DNA from: Phormidesmis priestleyi Ana
GTDB taxonomy: Bacteria; Cyanobacteriota; Cyanobacteriia; Phormidesmidales; Phormidesmidaceae
Assembly: GCA_001314865.1 (NCBI GenBank)
Contig: LJZR01000030.1
Location: 1 to 64,000 of the forward strand
Reading direction: 5' to 3'
Length of the DNA: 64,000 nucleotides
Below the pieces are notes generated by a model. The model worked only from the letters and a program-made list of their open reading frames with translations, was not told where the DNA came from and did not search any database. This document shows, in pieces, positions 46,801 through 55,943 of this stretch (position 1 is its first letter; each line of letters begins with the position of its first letter). Both the position numbers and the translations under genes were made by a program.

Positions 46801-49800
46801 GATCATTCGGGATCTAGAGATTATGGCACCCATGCTGATTTCAGAAGATCGAGGCCTAGATGCAGTCACCCTCTATGATTCCTTTACTCGATTGGCAACC
46901 ATTCGGAGTTTAAAGAATGGATCTCTCGGAGAGGGGCAACTGCATATCACCGCAAAGATTTCGACGGCGGCCAACATCACACCGAAGCCGCTAGATCTGC
47001 AAAAGTTGTTAACGCAGGTAACCGATCAAGTTAAAATCGCTGAATTTTACCAGCAACTCGATCGACTCAACTTAAGCTATGGCCCCGCCTTTCAGACGGT
47101 CAGAACGATGCAGGTGAGTCGCAAACACCGTCAAGTGTTAGCTCGCATTGAAATAGATCCGAGTCTATCGGTGCCAGATCAGCTCACGGGCTACAAGATT
47201 CACCCGACGGTTTTAGATGCCTGTTTCCAAACCCAAATCGCATTGCTCGAAAGCCTAGAAAATACCTATTTGCCAACCGGTTTCCAGGAAATGTGCGTTT
47301 ATGTTTCACAGACGCCTACTCAAGTGTGGTGTGTGTGTGACCTTGTAGAACAAACAGCGCAGCAAATAGATTGCAATATCACCTTGGTGGATGATGAGGG
47401 CCAGGTGCTAGCGGTTATCCGAGGCATGCGATCAACCTCGACTGGCCAGCAAGCGCGTACTGATCGTTTTGGCGATCTCGTTAAGCGACAAATTTTGGCC
47501 TATGAATGGTCGTATGGCGAAGCGTTGACTGAACCTAAACGGTTGGGTTATTGGCTCGCAGTTGGGACGGATGCTGAAACTACTCAACTGGTCTGTGAGA
47601 AGTTGGAAAACTATGGTGTTATCCAAGCGCTTCCGGTGGTTTTAGAAGGTCAGGGTGCTGCCAGTATAGAGCAGGCAAAATCTGCCTTGAAGGCACATTC
47701 AGAGCTAGACGGGATTGTCTTTCTCAATGGTCTATCATCTCTACCAACTTCAACAGATCCGACGGCAGAAAGCGCGATCGCAACCTTAATTGCCTTCTCT
47801 CAAGCACTGATCCAAAACAACTATGAGCGTTGGCCACGGGTATACGCGGTGACCCAATGTGCCTTTGCCGTCAGCGAAGCGGAGACCTCCATTTACCCTG
47901 GGCAATCTGCCATCAATGGATTTGCCAGAGTTGCCTTTAATGAATTGGAAGGGCTCCGGTTCAGTTCCATAGACTTGCCAGCCAAACTATCAACAGATAT
48001 TTGGGATAGCCTAGCGATGGAACTGCTCTGCGATGACATCCATGACGAGGTAGCCTTGCGGGGCACATTGCGATTGGTCAGTGAACTGACAGATAGCAAC
48101 GTTCTCTTCGAGGATCGAATTTGCTACACCGGCCTTGATGACGCCCATCCGATTGATGTTCGCCCTGTTAGGCCAGAGGTTGAGAGCGTTGGCGTATCTA
48201 GGATTTTAGAAAAATCACCCGCTTCACTGGGTGAAAATGACATTCAGCTAAGAGTAGAAGCGACCCTCGCTCCCTATCAATTACTCCTTGACACATCAGA
48301 AGCACAGAATGCAGAGCCGCTAATAGCGGTTGTCGGAGAAGTCCTTGCGGTAGGCTCTCAAGTGAGTGATCTTACGCCAGGGATGCGCGTTTGTGGGTTT
48401 GCCCCCGTTGATGTCACCAGTCATTACACAGGGCCTAGAAATCAGTTTTATTTACAATCCATTGACCCAGCCACAAATGCCATCAGTCTGGTCAGCACCG
48501 TGGGATTAGCCACGCGGGTGCAGCTAGCCATTTCACGCATTGACATCGTTGATGCTGTGACCGCTCTAGTCTATGCCGATCCGTTGGGGTTAATGATAGC
48601 TGATGAGCTAGAACGGCAAGGCTTGAAGGTCACGCTGATTTCAGATGCTGTCGAGAAGCTGGAATTTAAGGTTGTTGATCGCTACACCGTCTTTGCCCTC
48701 TCACCAGAGTCTCTTTATGAGGCGACGACTCAAGCCACTAGAGGGCGAGGGTTCGATCTATTAGTGATTCCTGTTCAGCAATGGACCCAATCTTTTGATT
48801 TTAGTTCGCTTTGCAGTGGTGGCAGCCTTATTGATACCGATGCCACCGCATATCCGTTGACCCTCAAATACCACCAAATTGCCCGTACCGATCTAAAGCT
48901 ATATTTACAGCGCCCTCAGCGGTTAGTAAAAGCCTTGGCCGCAGCGATAGAGCAGTTTGAAAAGTCTCTCATTGCGCCTAAACGCAGCTTAGAGGTCTCT
49001 GTGCATGATATTGCCTGGCAAAAACTGGGATTATCCAGCAGTGTTCCAAATGTTGCACTGACTTTTAACACCCAGGGACAGGATTTGCCCGTTGTCAAAG
49101 CTGATAAATCAGAATTTGACACCACTGGCACCTATTTGATTACGGGTGGATTTGGGGGATTTGGCCAAAAAACCGCCGAATGGCTCGTTCAAAAAGGGGT
49201 TAGCTTTTTAGTGTTGACAGGCCGCGCAGGGGCCAATACTCCTGAACGGCAGGCCTTTGTACAGCAGTTGAGCGATCTCAAAGTTACAGTCAAAGCAGCG
49301 GCTTGCGACACCTCGGATCTTTCTCAGCTGACAGATTTGTTTGCCGAGATTTCTGAGACCATGCCGCCGCTCAAAGGGGTTTTTCACTCAGGTGCTTTAA
49401 TCCTTGACCAACCCATTGAAGATATTGATCTCAATACCTTCCATCAGGTGATGCGCAGTAAGGCTCTGGGCGCTTGGAATTTACATCAAATCACGCAGAA
49501 CATACCGTTGGATCACTTTGTACTTTACTCCTCAGTGGCAAATCTGGTAGGCAATACTCGTCAGGCCTCCTATAGTGCGGCTAACGGCTTTTTGAATGGC
49601 TTAGCGCATATGCGCCAAGCGCAAGGCCTCGCAGGTATTAGTGTGAACTGGGGCGCGATTTCAGATGTGGGTGTTGTTGCCCAAGATGAAACGCTAGAAC
49701 AGTTCTTACGCTATACGGGCTTGAGAGGTATTGAGTCGGCAGAAGCCTTAAGTGTTCTAGATGTTGCGATCGCCCGGAACGTAACCCAGTTTGGAGTCTC

Positions 49801-50212
49801 TTTAATCTCTAGCTGGGCTGACTGGGCACGCTACGAAACCAGAGGAGCGACCTCTCCGCGATTCAAGACCCTGATTGCTAGCGATAGCGTTCAGCAAGAC
49901 GACTCTGTGCGGAACTTGCTCATTGAAGAGTTGAGCCCATTGGCCCCCGATGAACAAGTCGAAGTCCTCGGACAGCTCATTGTCGAGATTGTGGCGTCAG
50001 TGCTCAAAGCAGATCCAGAGAGTATTTCTTTGGATGTGTCAGTGAGTCAGTTAGGTGTTGATTCCTTGATGGCAACCGAGTTACAGCTTCAACTAGAAGG
50101 AAATCTTGGGTTGAGTATCTCAATTATGGAACTACTGGGAGATGGCACGGTTCGCGCCTTTGCACGCAAATCTTTGGTCTCTTTATTTGCCCCTGTAGAA
50201 AGTTTGGTTTAG
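43844..50212 (+). CDS. Reducing type I PKS: KS-AT-DH-ER(degenerate)-KR-ACP
   Basis: About 2122 residues. The KS has Cys180 (SIDTACSSSL), His315 (ECHGTGT) and His355 (NIGHTEAAAG). The AT begins FTGMGPQWWGMG and has Ser657 in GHSVGE. The DH has His955 in HVVTGVPILP and Asp in HPTVLDACFQ. An ER-like fold (about 1440-1740) keeps GRGFDLLVIP and GGSLID patterns, but I find no NADPH-binding GxGxxG in it. The KR starts LITGGFGGFG, with Ser in YSSVANLVG and Tyr in ASYSAANGF. The ACP has Ser2074 in LGVDSLMA. There is no thioesterase, so release must occur in trans, most simply by the adjacent oxoamine synthase. ATG 43844 is chosen because TAAAGGA lies 12 bases upstream; ATG 43832 and TTG 43817 are alternatives. 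It heads an operon with the next three genes. The fatty acyl-AMP ligase could prime it (inference). Confidence 0.85.
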   Translation: MSSYENPIAVVGMACRFPGGLDNISKLLKALENRYSAIDTVPSERWNVDFYHSSNPGVKGKAYMHRGGFLKHDVTKFDPSFFGISPRDAENMDPQQRLLLEVVWESFENSGLVLPNYAGKPVGVYMGGFMLDHMITQMSTANRTMINQHTATGMMMTMLSNRISHVFDFRGPSLSIDTACSSSLVAFHYACQDIWRGTTQMAVAGGVNIMLRPEYPIGMCKGQFLARDGECKSFDSRADGYGRGEGAGVVLLKPLAAALADGDPILATVVGTGSNQDGHTPGISMPNGEAQSALIRDVWERYQIDPTLVKYVECHGTGTAIGDPTEAQAIGSTYGMARKEIDPVVIGSIKSNIGHTEAAAGIAGVIKAVLTLMHRRALPLANLQEPNPNIPFRDLNLRLADDLISLSEEDEQFCVAVNSFGYGGTNAHAVLQTAPSKTVQQLSEMSQPGSHSEVQLSISQEESHDNPLLTPQAQPFPVHFLPLSARNPKAIGVLAGQYAEQLRGDVSLADFLYSVSFRRVHLPHRAVVKGCDRNQLIAALEVLANNEESDDIVQGLQPFQGKRKPVLVFTGMGPQWWGMGQTLYHTMPIYRAAVEEADAAFQAAAGFSILAEMLKDEETSEISRTEIAQPANLVLQIGLLAVLRAAGVEPGAVVGHSVGELGSAYAAGVLTLAEVMTVAYHRSRLQATRAGTGGMLAVGLGKEQALERIAHCLDRVAIAAVNGPSNVTLSGDIHELEALAAALNAEEIFHRQLAVEVPYHSPMMDPIKDEMLQALAHISPTEPQIPLYSTVTGEQVVGISYDADYWFLNTRQSVEFSTAIMATLEDGFNTFLEVGPHPVLANSIRDCIQALDKDCRTIFTLRRKMPDQVTLYRAIAGIYASGCELDWSIHNGGGQWVPLPNYPWQREYLWLENERATQERIAPIEHPILGLQEAPATPAWRNDIDHESLRYLQDHVVTGVPILPAAAYIESLLELASLQTDQEATLIIRDLEIMAPMLISEDRGLDAVTLYDSFTRLATIRSLKNGSLGEGQLHITAKISTAANITPKPLDLQKLLTQVTDQVKIAEFYQQLDRLNLSYGPAFQTVRTMQVSRKHRQVLARIEIDPSLSVPDQLTGYKIHPTVLDACFQTQIALLESLENTYLPTGFQEMCVYVSQTPTQVWCVCDLVEQTAQQIDCNITLVDDEGQVLAVIRGMRSTSTGQQARTDRFGDLVKRQILAYEWSYGEALTEPKRLGYWLAVGTDAETTQLVCEKLENYGVIQALPVVLEGQGAASIEQAKSALKAHSELDGIVFLNGLSSLPTSTDPTAESAIATLIAFSQALIQNNYERWPRVYAVTQCAFAVSEAETSIYPGQSAINGFARVAFNELEGLRFSSIDLPAKLSTDIWDSLAMELLCDDIHDEVALRGTLRLVSELTDSNVLFEDRICYTGLDDAHPIDVRPVRPEVESVGVSRILEKSPASLGENDIQLRVEATLAPYQLLLDTSEAQNAEPLIAVVGEVLAVGSQVSDLTPGMRVCGFAPVDVTSHYTGPRNQFYLQSIDPATNAISLVSTVGLATRVQLAISRIDIVDAVTALVYADPLGLMIADELERQGLKVTLISDAVEKLEFKVVDRYTVFALSPESLYEATTQATRGRGFDLLVIPVQQWTQSFDFSSLCSGGSLIDTDATAYPLTLKYHQIARTDLKLYLQRPQRLVKALAAAIEQFEKSLIAPKRSLEVSVHDIAWQKLGLSSSVPNVALTFNTQGQDLPVVKADKSEFDTTGTYLITGGFGGFGQKTAEWLVQKGVSFLVLTGRAGANTPERQAFVQQLSDLKVTVKAAACDTSDLSQLTDLFAEISETMPPLKGVFHSGALILDQPIEDIDLNTFHQVMRSKALGAWNLHQITQNIPLDHFVLYSSVANLVGNTRQASYSAANGFLNGLAHMRQAQGLAGISVNWGAISDVGVVAQDETLEQFLRYTGLRGIESAEALSVLDVAIARNVTQFGVSLISSWADWARYETRGATSPRFKTLIASDSVQQDDSVRNLLIEELSPLAPDEQVEVLGQLIVEIVASVLKADPESISLDVSVSQLGVDSLMATELQLQLEGNLGLSISIMELLGDGTVRAFARKSLVSLFAPVESLV

Positions 50213-50311
50213 TGCACTGTGTGGTGTCGGCGGCTTTACTTTAGGCCGCTGATACCTTTTTGATCTCATTGATCTCATTTTTAACCCTCGTACATCATTC
50301 CAGGCATCTCA

Positions 50312-51694
50312 ATGGATATCCAGTCAAAATTGACCCGTTTAAAGCAACAACTCAATTCAACGACTCAATCAAATGGTTACAATACGGCCACAATCAATCC
50401 ATCTACCATCAACTCTCTCGTTTCAACCCCATCATTAACTCCATCATCAACTCCAGCCGTAGTTCCGCAACAATATTATGATCCGGCACTCTTCCCTGAG
50501 TATAAAGAGTTCACGACAATGGAGTGGTTTTATGAAAAGCAAAACTACACTCAAAACCTCTTCCGCAAACATGCCGGGGCTTCTGGTGCTACCGTCTCTA
50601 TTGATGGACGCGAACTCATTAACTATTCAAGCTATAACTATTTGGGTTTAGCAAATGATCCCCGCGTAAAAAAAGCCGCTCAAACCGCCGTTGAAGAATT
50701 TGGGACAAGCACAGGATCTGGCCGCTCCATCACAGGCGAAGTTGCCCCCCATCAAGAATTTGAGAGAGAAATCTCTGAGATATTAGGGACCGAGGATGCG
50801 GTACTGTCGGTTGGCGGATATAGCACCAATACTTTCTCCATTGGCTATCTCTGTCGGGCACAAGATCTCATTATTTATGATGAATTGATTCACAATTCGG
50901 CTCTAACAGGCTGCAAATTAGCCGGTTCGCGACGTTTTAGCTTCCCCCATAACGATTATGATGCGTTGGAGAATCTGCTGGCAACGCATCGGTCTAATTT
51001 TGAGCGTGTTTTGATTCTCACAGAAGGCGTATACAGCATGGATGGAGACATCCCAGATATTCCTCGCCTGATTGAAATTAAACAGAAATATCAAGCCTTG
51101 CTGATGGTCGATGAGGCTCATTCCATGGGAGTCATTGGCCCCAACGGCTTAGGGGTGACCGATTACTTTAAAGTTTCAGGCAAAGAGATTGACATCTTGT
51201 ATGGTTCTATGAGTAAGGCTTTTGGGACCTGTGGCGGATATGTGGCTGGGCCCAAACCACTCGTGACCATTTTAAAACACTATGCTCCGGGTGTGTTGCT
51301 CTATGGTGCCTCCCCAACCCCTGCGAATACGGCAGCTGGATTAGAGACGCTGCGAATTATGCGATCGCATCCTAAACTAGCCCAGCGGGTGCAGGCCAAC
51401 GCCGCCTATTTCATTGAAAAAGCGCAAGCAGCAGGGCTCAACACTTACAACAGTAAAGGGTCGGGCGTTGTACCCATTATGACCCAAGACTCTGAACTGG
51501 CCCTCTGGCTCTCTGTCACACTGTTTGATCAAGGCATTTGCACTTACCCTATGCTCTACCCAATTGTCCCTAGAGATAAGTCTCGCCTGCGGTTTTTCAT
51601 CAATACGAACCATACCCGTGAGCAAATTGATTACACCATTGACTGCATCGTCAACAATCTTCGGGTAGCACCGCCTTCTCAAGGGGTGATGTGA
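50312..51694 (+). CDS. Alpha-oxoamine synthase (PLP-dependent, BioF/SPT fold)
   Basis: A 460-residue PLP enzyme of the alpha-oxoamine synthase family, which condenses an amino acid with an acyl thioester, losing CO2, to give an alpha-amino ketone. Lys302 in GSMSKAFGTCGGYV is the Schiff-base lysine. DEAHS at 268-272, HNSALTG near 194 and EGVYSMDGD support the fold. An extra N-terminal stretch of about 55 residues, rich in Ser, Thr, Asn and Pro, precedes the catalytic part and could dock to the PKS. It starts 99 bp after a PKS that lacks a thioesterase, so off-loading of the polyketide as an amino ketone is likely. Similar logic is known for PKS-linked oxoamine synthases. BioF or Kbl duty in primary metabolism is less likely in this context. 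Confidence 0.85.
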   Translation: MDIQSKLTRLKQQLNSTTQSNGYNTATINPSTINSLVSTPSLTPSSTPAVVPQQYYDPALFPEYKEFTTMEWFYEKQNYTQNLFRKHAGASGATVSIDGRELINYSSYNYLGLANDPRVKKAAQTAVEEFGTSTGSGRSITGEVAPHQEFEREISEILGTEDAVLSVGGYSTNTFSIGYLCRAQDLIIYDELIHNSALTGCKLAGSRRFSFPHNDYDALENLLATHRSNFERVLILTEGVYSMDGDIPDIPRLIEIKQKYQALLMVDEAHSMGVIGPNGLGVTDYFKVSGKEIDILYGSMSKAFGTCGGYVAGPKPLVTILKHYAPGVLLYGASPTPANTAAGLETLRIMRSHPKLAQRVQANAAYFIEKAQAAGLNTYNSKGSGVVPIMTQDSELALWLSVTLFDQGICTYPMLYPIVPRDKSRLRFFINTNHTREQIDYTIDCIVNNLRVAPPSQGVM

Positions 51695-51760
51695 GCAAGC
51701 GACATACTTGTTCTGATACTTAACTTTGGATATCTGACGTAGACGCTTCGCTGTATTCCC

Positions 51761-52768
51761 ATGAAACAAATTCAATTTAGTTCATTTGGCCGCCCTTGCT
51801 CAGTGGCCCGCTGCATTGATGTCCCCGACATTGAGAAACCTTCTGCCTGGGAGGTGGTGGTCGATATCGAGATGTTCCCTATTAATATCGCTGACTTAGC
51901 CATACTTTCAGGTGACTATGGCACCCTTCCTACACCACCTGCGACCGTGGGCCTAGAAGCAGTGGGGCGGGTTGCTGAATATGGCACCGCAATTAAGGAC
52001 TTATCGGTGGGCGATCGCGTCTTACTCTTGGCCAATGATAATTGGTCAGAGCGGCGCAAAGTCAGCAGATCCGCTATCTACAAATTTTCTAGCGATATTG
52101 ATCTCTCTCAATCTGCTCTGCTAAAAGTCAATCCTGCGACGGCTCATCTACTCCTTAAAAATTTTGCGACGTGGGAACCTGGAGATTGGCTGATTCACTC
52201 TGCTCCGCTTTCAAGTGTTGGCCAATGCATCATCCAGTTGGCTAAAGCTCAAGGCATTAAAACGGTCAATGTTGTTCATCGTCAAGGGATGAAGGATGAA
52301 ATTTTAAAGCGGGGCGGGGATGTGGTCGTAGAAGACGGCCCCGATCTCAAAGAGCGGGTACGAGCCGCGATTGGGTTGGAGCCCATTCGTTTGGGCCTAG
52401 ACGCAGTTGCTGGCCCTGGAATCCAACACCTTGCAGAATGCTTAAGTGACGGTGGACAGATCGTGAACTACGGCATGCTCTCAGGAGAAAGCTGTAGCTT
52501 ATCGCCGAATCAAACCATTTTTCATAATATTTCGTTGAAAGGGTTCTGGCTCTCGAAGATTCTTAATCGACTGCCTCAAAATGAGAGAACAGCGCTTTTC
52601 GACACACTCAGTTATTTGGTTGCCCAAGATCAGCTCAAAATGGATATCGATTCCTACTTTTCAATCACCGACATTACCTCAGCTCTGCAACGAGCAGAAC
52701 AAAGAGGGCGGCAGGGAAAAGTTCTCGTCTATACCCAGTTTGCACCCGAGGATATTGTCAATGCTTAA
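51761..52768 (+). CDS. MECR-like enoyl thioester reductase
   Basis: A 335-residue zinc-free medium-chain reductase. Features resembling MECR/ETR-type 2-enoyl reductases are FPINIADLAILSGDYG, PPATVGLEAVGRV, LLKVNPATAHLLL, the nucleotide-binding turn HSAPLSSVGQCIIQLAKAQG and LSDGGQIVNYGMLSG. It should reduce trans-2-enoyl thioesters with NADPH. The neighbouring PKS has a degenerate ER domain, so this enzyme probably acts in trans during chain growth, as in fungal LovB/LovC-type systems (inference). The gaps are 66 bp after the oxoamine synthase gene and 18 bp before the next gene, so the operon is tight. Confidence 0.82.
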   Translation: MKQIQFSSFGRPCSVARCIDVPDIEKPSAWEVVVDIEMFPINIADLAILSGDYGTLPTPPATVGLEAVGRVAEYGTAIKDLSVGDRVLLLANDNWSERRKVSRSAIYKFSSDIDLSQSALLKVNPATAHLLLKNFATWEPGDWLIHSAPLSSVGQCIIQLAKAQGIKTVNVVHRQGMKDEILKRGGDVVVEDGPDLKERVRAAIGLEPIRLGLDAVAGPGIQHLAECLSDGGQIVNYGMLSGESCSLSPNQTIFHNISLKGFWLSKILNRLPQNERTALFDTLSYLVAQDQLKMDIDSYFSITDITSALQRAEQRGRQGKVLVYTQFAPEDIVNA

Positions 52769-52786
52769 AAGAGATCCCTCAGCATT

Positions 52787-53878
52787 ATGAAAACTATAGT
52801 TGTGGATGATGTCCAACAAAATCACGCGACAATTCAGAGATGTCCGCAGATACGTCCACAGATACGGCCTTTATGGGCAACCGCCCCTCAGATCGGACAG
52901 CCCACTGAAATTGCCACCGGCTTATGGTTACTGTCTCTGCCACTCTCAGCAGCGCTAGACCATATCAATGTGTATATCCTCGAAGACAATCAGGGCTGGA
53001 CATTAGTAGATACAGGCAGTTGTGTTCCTCTGTGCCAATCCGCTCTGGAAAATGCCCTATCTCAGCCCCCCTTCGGCCATCGCCCTGTTACGCGTGTGAT
53101 CACGACACACTTTCATCCCGATCACATCGGCTTAGCGGGCAAGGTCTGTGAACGGGGCGCAGTGCTGGTGACCAGTCGAACTTGTTGGATGCAAACGCGT
53201 CTCTTAACACTAGATGTACACCCTGTTGCTCAGCCTCATGAAATCCGTTTTGTGCAGAATGCGGGCATGAAAGGCATCGAACTCGAAGCCTTTCGCCGTC
53301 GATCACCCAGTAACTATGCCCAAATTGTATGTCCTATTCCAGCAGCGTATCAACGGATTTGTGAAGGAGATACTTTGCAAATAGGCGATCGCACTTGGAC
53401 TATCCGAATGGGTCATGGCCATGCTGCCGAACATGTCACCCTCTGGTCAGAAGATGGCTATGTGATCACTGGAGATCAAGTATTACCGGGTATCTCTTCA
53501 AACCTAAGCGTGCATCCCAGTGAGCCCCATGCGGATGTGGTTTCAGAGTGGATTGACAGCTGTAAGCGTTTCTCCCGACTTGCCTCAGACGATATGCTTT
53601 GCTTACCAGCCCATAATATTCCTTTCTATGGAATTTCGGCACGTTGCCAACAACTGATCAACAGTCACCTAACGGTCTTAGATCGTTTGTTAAAAAATCT
53701 GAGTCAACCTCGAACAGCAATTGATTGTCTAGAGATTATCTATCGACGTTCGTTAAAGCCTCATGAACGCGGTTTGCTGATTGCCGAAACAATAGGCTAT
53801 CTCAATCATCTTTATCATCAAGGCCTGATTGAAAAAGAAAAAAACCTAGAAAATGCTTATCTTTGGCATACCCGTTAG
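52787..53878 (+). CDS. Metallo-beta-lactamase-fold hydrolase
   Basis: A 363-residue protein. The first metal motif is THFHPDHIG (HxHxDH) near 106-114. Later ligands are in MGHGHAAEHV and the Asp of VITGDQVLPG. The C-terminal 100 residues are a helical winged-helix-like domain with LPAHNIPFYGI. The fold covers thioesterases, lactonases and glyoxalase-like enzymes. In an operon with a PKS that lacks a thioesterase, hydrolysis of a stalled or finished acyl thioester is the simplest idea, but a lactonase or detoxifying role is possible. The first 40 residues are poorly conserved-looking and include a PQIRPQIRPL duplication. Confidence 0.8.
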   Translation: MKTIVVDDVQQNHATIQRCPQIRPQIRPLWATAPQIGQPTEIATGLWLLSLPLSAALDHINVYILEDNQGWTLVDTGSCVPLCQSALENALSQPPFGHRPVTRVITTHFHPDHIGLAGKVCERGAVLVTSRTCWMQTRLLTLDVHPVAQPHEIRFVQNAGMKGIELEAFRRRSPSNYAQIVCPIPAAYQRICEGDTLQIGDRTWTIRMGHGHAAEHVTLWSEDGYVITGDQVLPGISSNLSVHPSEPHADVVSEWIDSCKRFSRLASDDMLCLPAHNIPFYGISARCQQLINSHLTVLDRLLKNLSQPRTAIDCLEIIYRRSLKPHERGLLIAETIGYLNHLYHQGLIEKEKNLENAYLWHTR

Positions 53879-54189
53879 TTAGGGCTGGGCGTTTCATTCA
53901 GATGCCGTTGATGGCAAGCTCTGACTGTACTGGGCACAGCAGCGGTGTGCCCCTACGTCGGTAGGTTATTTCCTTGCGGCTCCCTTCAATCATCCACTTT
54001 AAAGCCTCGCTAAATTTTATTTCACATCTTTTTCTCAGTCTTTTTAAAGTCTCTTTCTCAGCCCTCTTTCTTAGAAGGAGACAACACATTTACTAAGGGA
54101 AGGGGTTTACTCGCACTAACAATTTTGACTATTACTTTTTTTCAGGATCATACAAGGGAATTCTTGCAAAACAAATCAGGGAAATCTAA
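53879..54189. other. 311-bp spacer with palindrome
   Basis: It contains the GGGCACA/TGTGCCC palindrome (53932-53952) and then a T/C-rich tract (54020-54080). It probably ends the PKS operon and holds the promoter of the next gene. The ribosome-binding AGGGAAA precedes ATG 54190. Confidence 0.5.
53932..53952. repeat. REP-like palindrome
   Basis: GGGCACA and TGTGCCC flank GCAGCGG. Extended by flanking ACTG and CTAC, it resembles the dispersed cyanobacterial palindromes built on GTAGGGGCAC. Only one copy was noticed in this window. Confidence 0.5.
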
Positions 54190-55887
54190 ATGAATACTCC
54201 AGTTACATCACCCCAAAGGCCATCAACCCAAAAGTCATTCACTAAAACTGTGGCAAGTGGTTGTGATACTTACGATGCTATCATCGTCGGTTCTGGTATT
54301 GGCGGGCTAACGACTGCTGCTTTGCTCTCCAAATGCTTCAAGAAAAAAATCTTAGTACTAGAGCAACATTTTCAACCTGGGGGGTTGACTCATGACTTTC
54401 AACGTAAGGGTAAGTTTCACTGGGATGTGGGGCTTCATTATGTGGGCGAAATGGCACCCGGATCCCTTGCAAGATCCGCCTTTGACTATCTTTCAGAAGA
54501 CCGACTAAAATGGCAAAAAATGCCAGATCCCTTTGAAAAATTCATCTATCCTGACTTCACTTTTGCAGTCTCTTCCGACCCCAATAAATATTTAGCAGAC
54601 TTAATCCACCAATTTCCCGAAGAAGAAACGGCCATTCGGCAATACTTTAAAGATATCGAGAAAGCCTCATCCTGGGTTGTGACCAATGCTTTTTTAGAAG
54701 TCATCCCTCGCTTTATTCGTGGGCTAGTTGGCACCATCGTCAAAGGCAACGAAAAACTTGCCAAGGAAACTACCCAGTATTACCTAAATCGCCATTTTCA
54801 AGATGACCGGCTCAAGTCGCTTTTGACTTCTCAATGGGGGGATTATGGACTGCCCCCCTCAAGAAGTAGCTTTGGAATTCATAGTATTGTGGTTAACCAC
54901 TACTTGAAAGGCGCTTGGTACCCTGTGGGCGGCGGCGGTGCGATCGCCAAGGCGTTAATTCCTACCATCGAGCGATCGGGTGGAACTGTCATGACGCGCC
55001 ACAAAGTTACCGAAATTATCGTAACCTCTGACAGGGTCAAGGGCGTTAACGTCCAAAAGGTCTCTGCTTCGGGCTCTCTTGCCAAACCCATAGAGACAAT
55101 GGTCTATCATGCACCTGTCGTAATATCTGATGCTGGGGCTTATACCACTTTCCTAAAGCTGATGCCTAACGACGCTTCATTTCCTGAGAGCGCCTCAATC
55201 CGTTCCCTTTCCGCGCAAAATAAAGATACGGATAAAAGCACGATTGTCACCTTATATCTTGGGCTAAAAGAAAGCCCTCGAAAACTAGGGTTTCAGGGAG
55301 AAAACCACTGGATTTATATGACCTACGACCATGAACAGGTAGACGCTATTGACAGTCTCAAAGAGACTGCAATCACAGATGCTTCCAATGTCTATTCCTC
55401 TTGTTACTTAACCTTTCCGTCCCTCAAAGATCCTATGGCAAAAGGAGACACTGCAGAAATTATTGCCAGTGCAGACTACGATTTTTTTGAACCCTGGGCA
55501 AACCACGATTGGAAAAAACGCGGAGAGCAGTATGAAACTCTAAAGCTCAATATTTCTAATGCGCTCATCCAGTTGGTTGAAAAACAATACCCCGGATTTA
55601 AAGACCTGATTGAATATCAGGAATTAGCAACCCCACTGACCTTTCAACATTTCATCAATAATCAGAAAGGTGAAATTTATGGTGTTCCTTTTACAGCTAA
55701 CCGGTTTGACCAAACATGGACTAGAGCGAGAACTTCGATCAAGAATTTATATCTGACAGGCGCAGATGCATTTACTCCCGGCGTAGTAGGTGCCATGTGG
55801 GGCGGTACTAAAGCAGCGGGCCTAGTACAAGGGATCTTGGGCTTTCCACGGGTAATGTTGGCTTTACTCATGGGGGGATACCGCTAG
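54190..55887 (+). CDS. FAD oxidoreductase, retinol saturase/carotene isomerase-like (1)
   Basis: A 565-residue flavoprotein of the CrtI/CrtISO/RetSat superfamily, which desaturates, isomerises or saturates conjugated polyene chains. The dinucleotide-binding YDAIIVGSGIGGLTTAALLS lies near 29-48, with LEQHFQPGGLTHDF next. FHWDVGLHYVG, GAWYPVGGGGAIAKALI and the C-terminal NLYLTGADAFTPGV / GAMWGGTKAAG are typical. About 25 polar residues precede the FAD domain. It starts 311 bp after the PKS operon and faces its own paralogue tail-to-tail with a 56-bp gap. Carotenoid work proper is possible, but no crt gene is nearby. A polyene made by the adjacent PKS is the more economical substrate (inference). 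Confidence 0.8.
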   Translation: MNTPVTSPQRPSTQKSFTKTVASGCDTYDAIIVGSGIGGLTTAALLSKCFKKKILVLEQHFQPGGLTHDFQRKGKFHWDVGLHYVGEMAPGSLARSAFDYLSEDRLKWQKMPDPFEKFIYPDFTFAVSSDPNKYLADLIHQFPEEETAIRQYFKDIEKASSWVVTNAFLEVIPRFIRGLVGTIVKGNEKLAKETTQYYLNRHFQDDRLKSLLTSQWGDYGLPPSRSSFGIHSIVVNHYLKGAWYPVGGGGAIAKALIPTIERSGGTVMTRHKVTEIIVTSDRVKGVNVQKVSASGSLAKPIETMVYHAPVVISDAGAYTTFLKLMPNDASFPESASIRSLSAQNKDTDKSTIVTLYLGLKESPRKLGFQGENHWIYMTYDHEQVDAIDSLKETAITDASNVYSSCYLTFPSLKDPMAKGDTAEIIASADYDFFEPWANHDWKKRGEQYETLKLNISNALIQLVEKQYPGFKDLIEYQELATPLTFQHFINNQKGEIYGVPFTANRFDQTWTRARTSIKNLYLTGADAFTPGVVGAMWGGTKAAGLVQGILGFPRVMLALLMGGYR

Positions 55888-55943
55888 CGATAAATCTCAA
55901 ATAAATCTCAAAAAAATGTGATTACAAAATGTGATTACAGGGG

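Noticed and set aside
50312-51694. 8-Amino-7-oxononanoate synthase (BioF) for biotin
   Set aside because: The catalytic fold is the same. However, the gene lies in a PKS operon with no other biotin gene and has an extra N-terminal extension.
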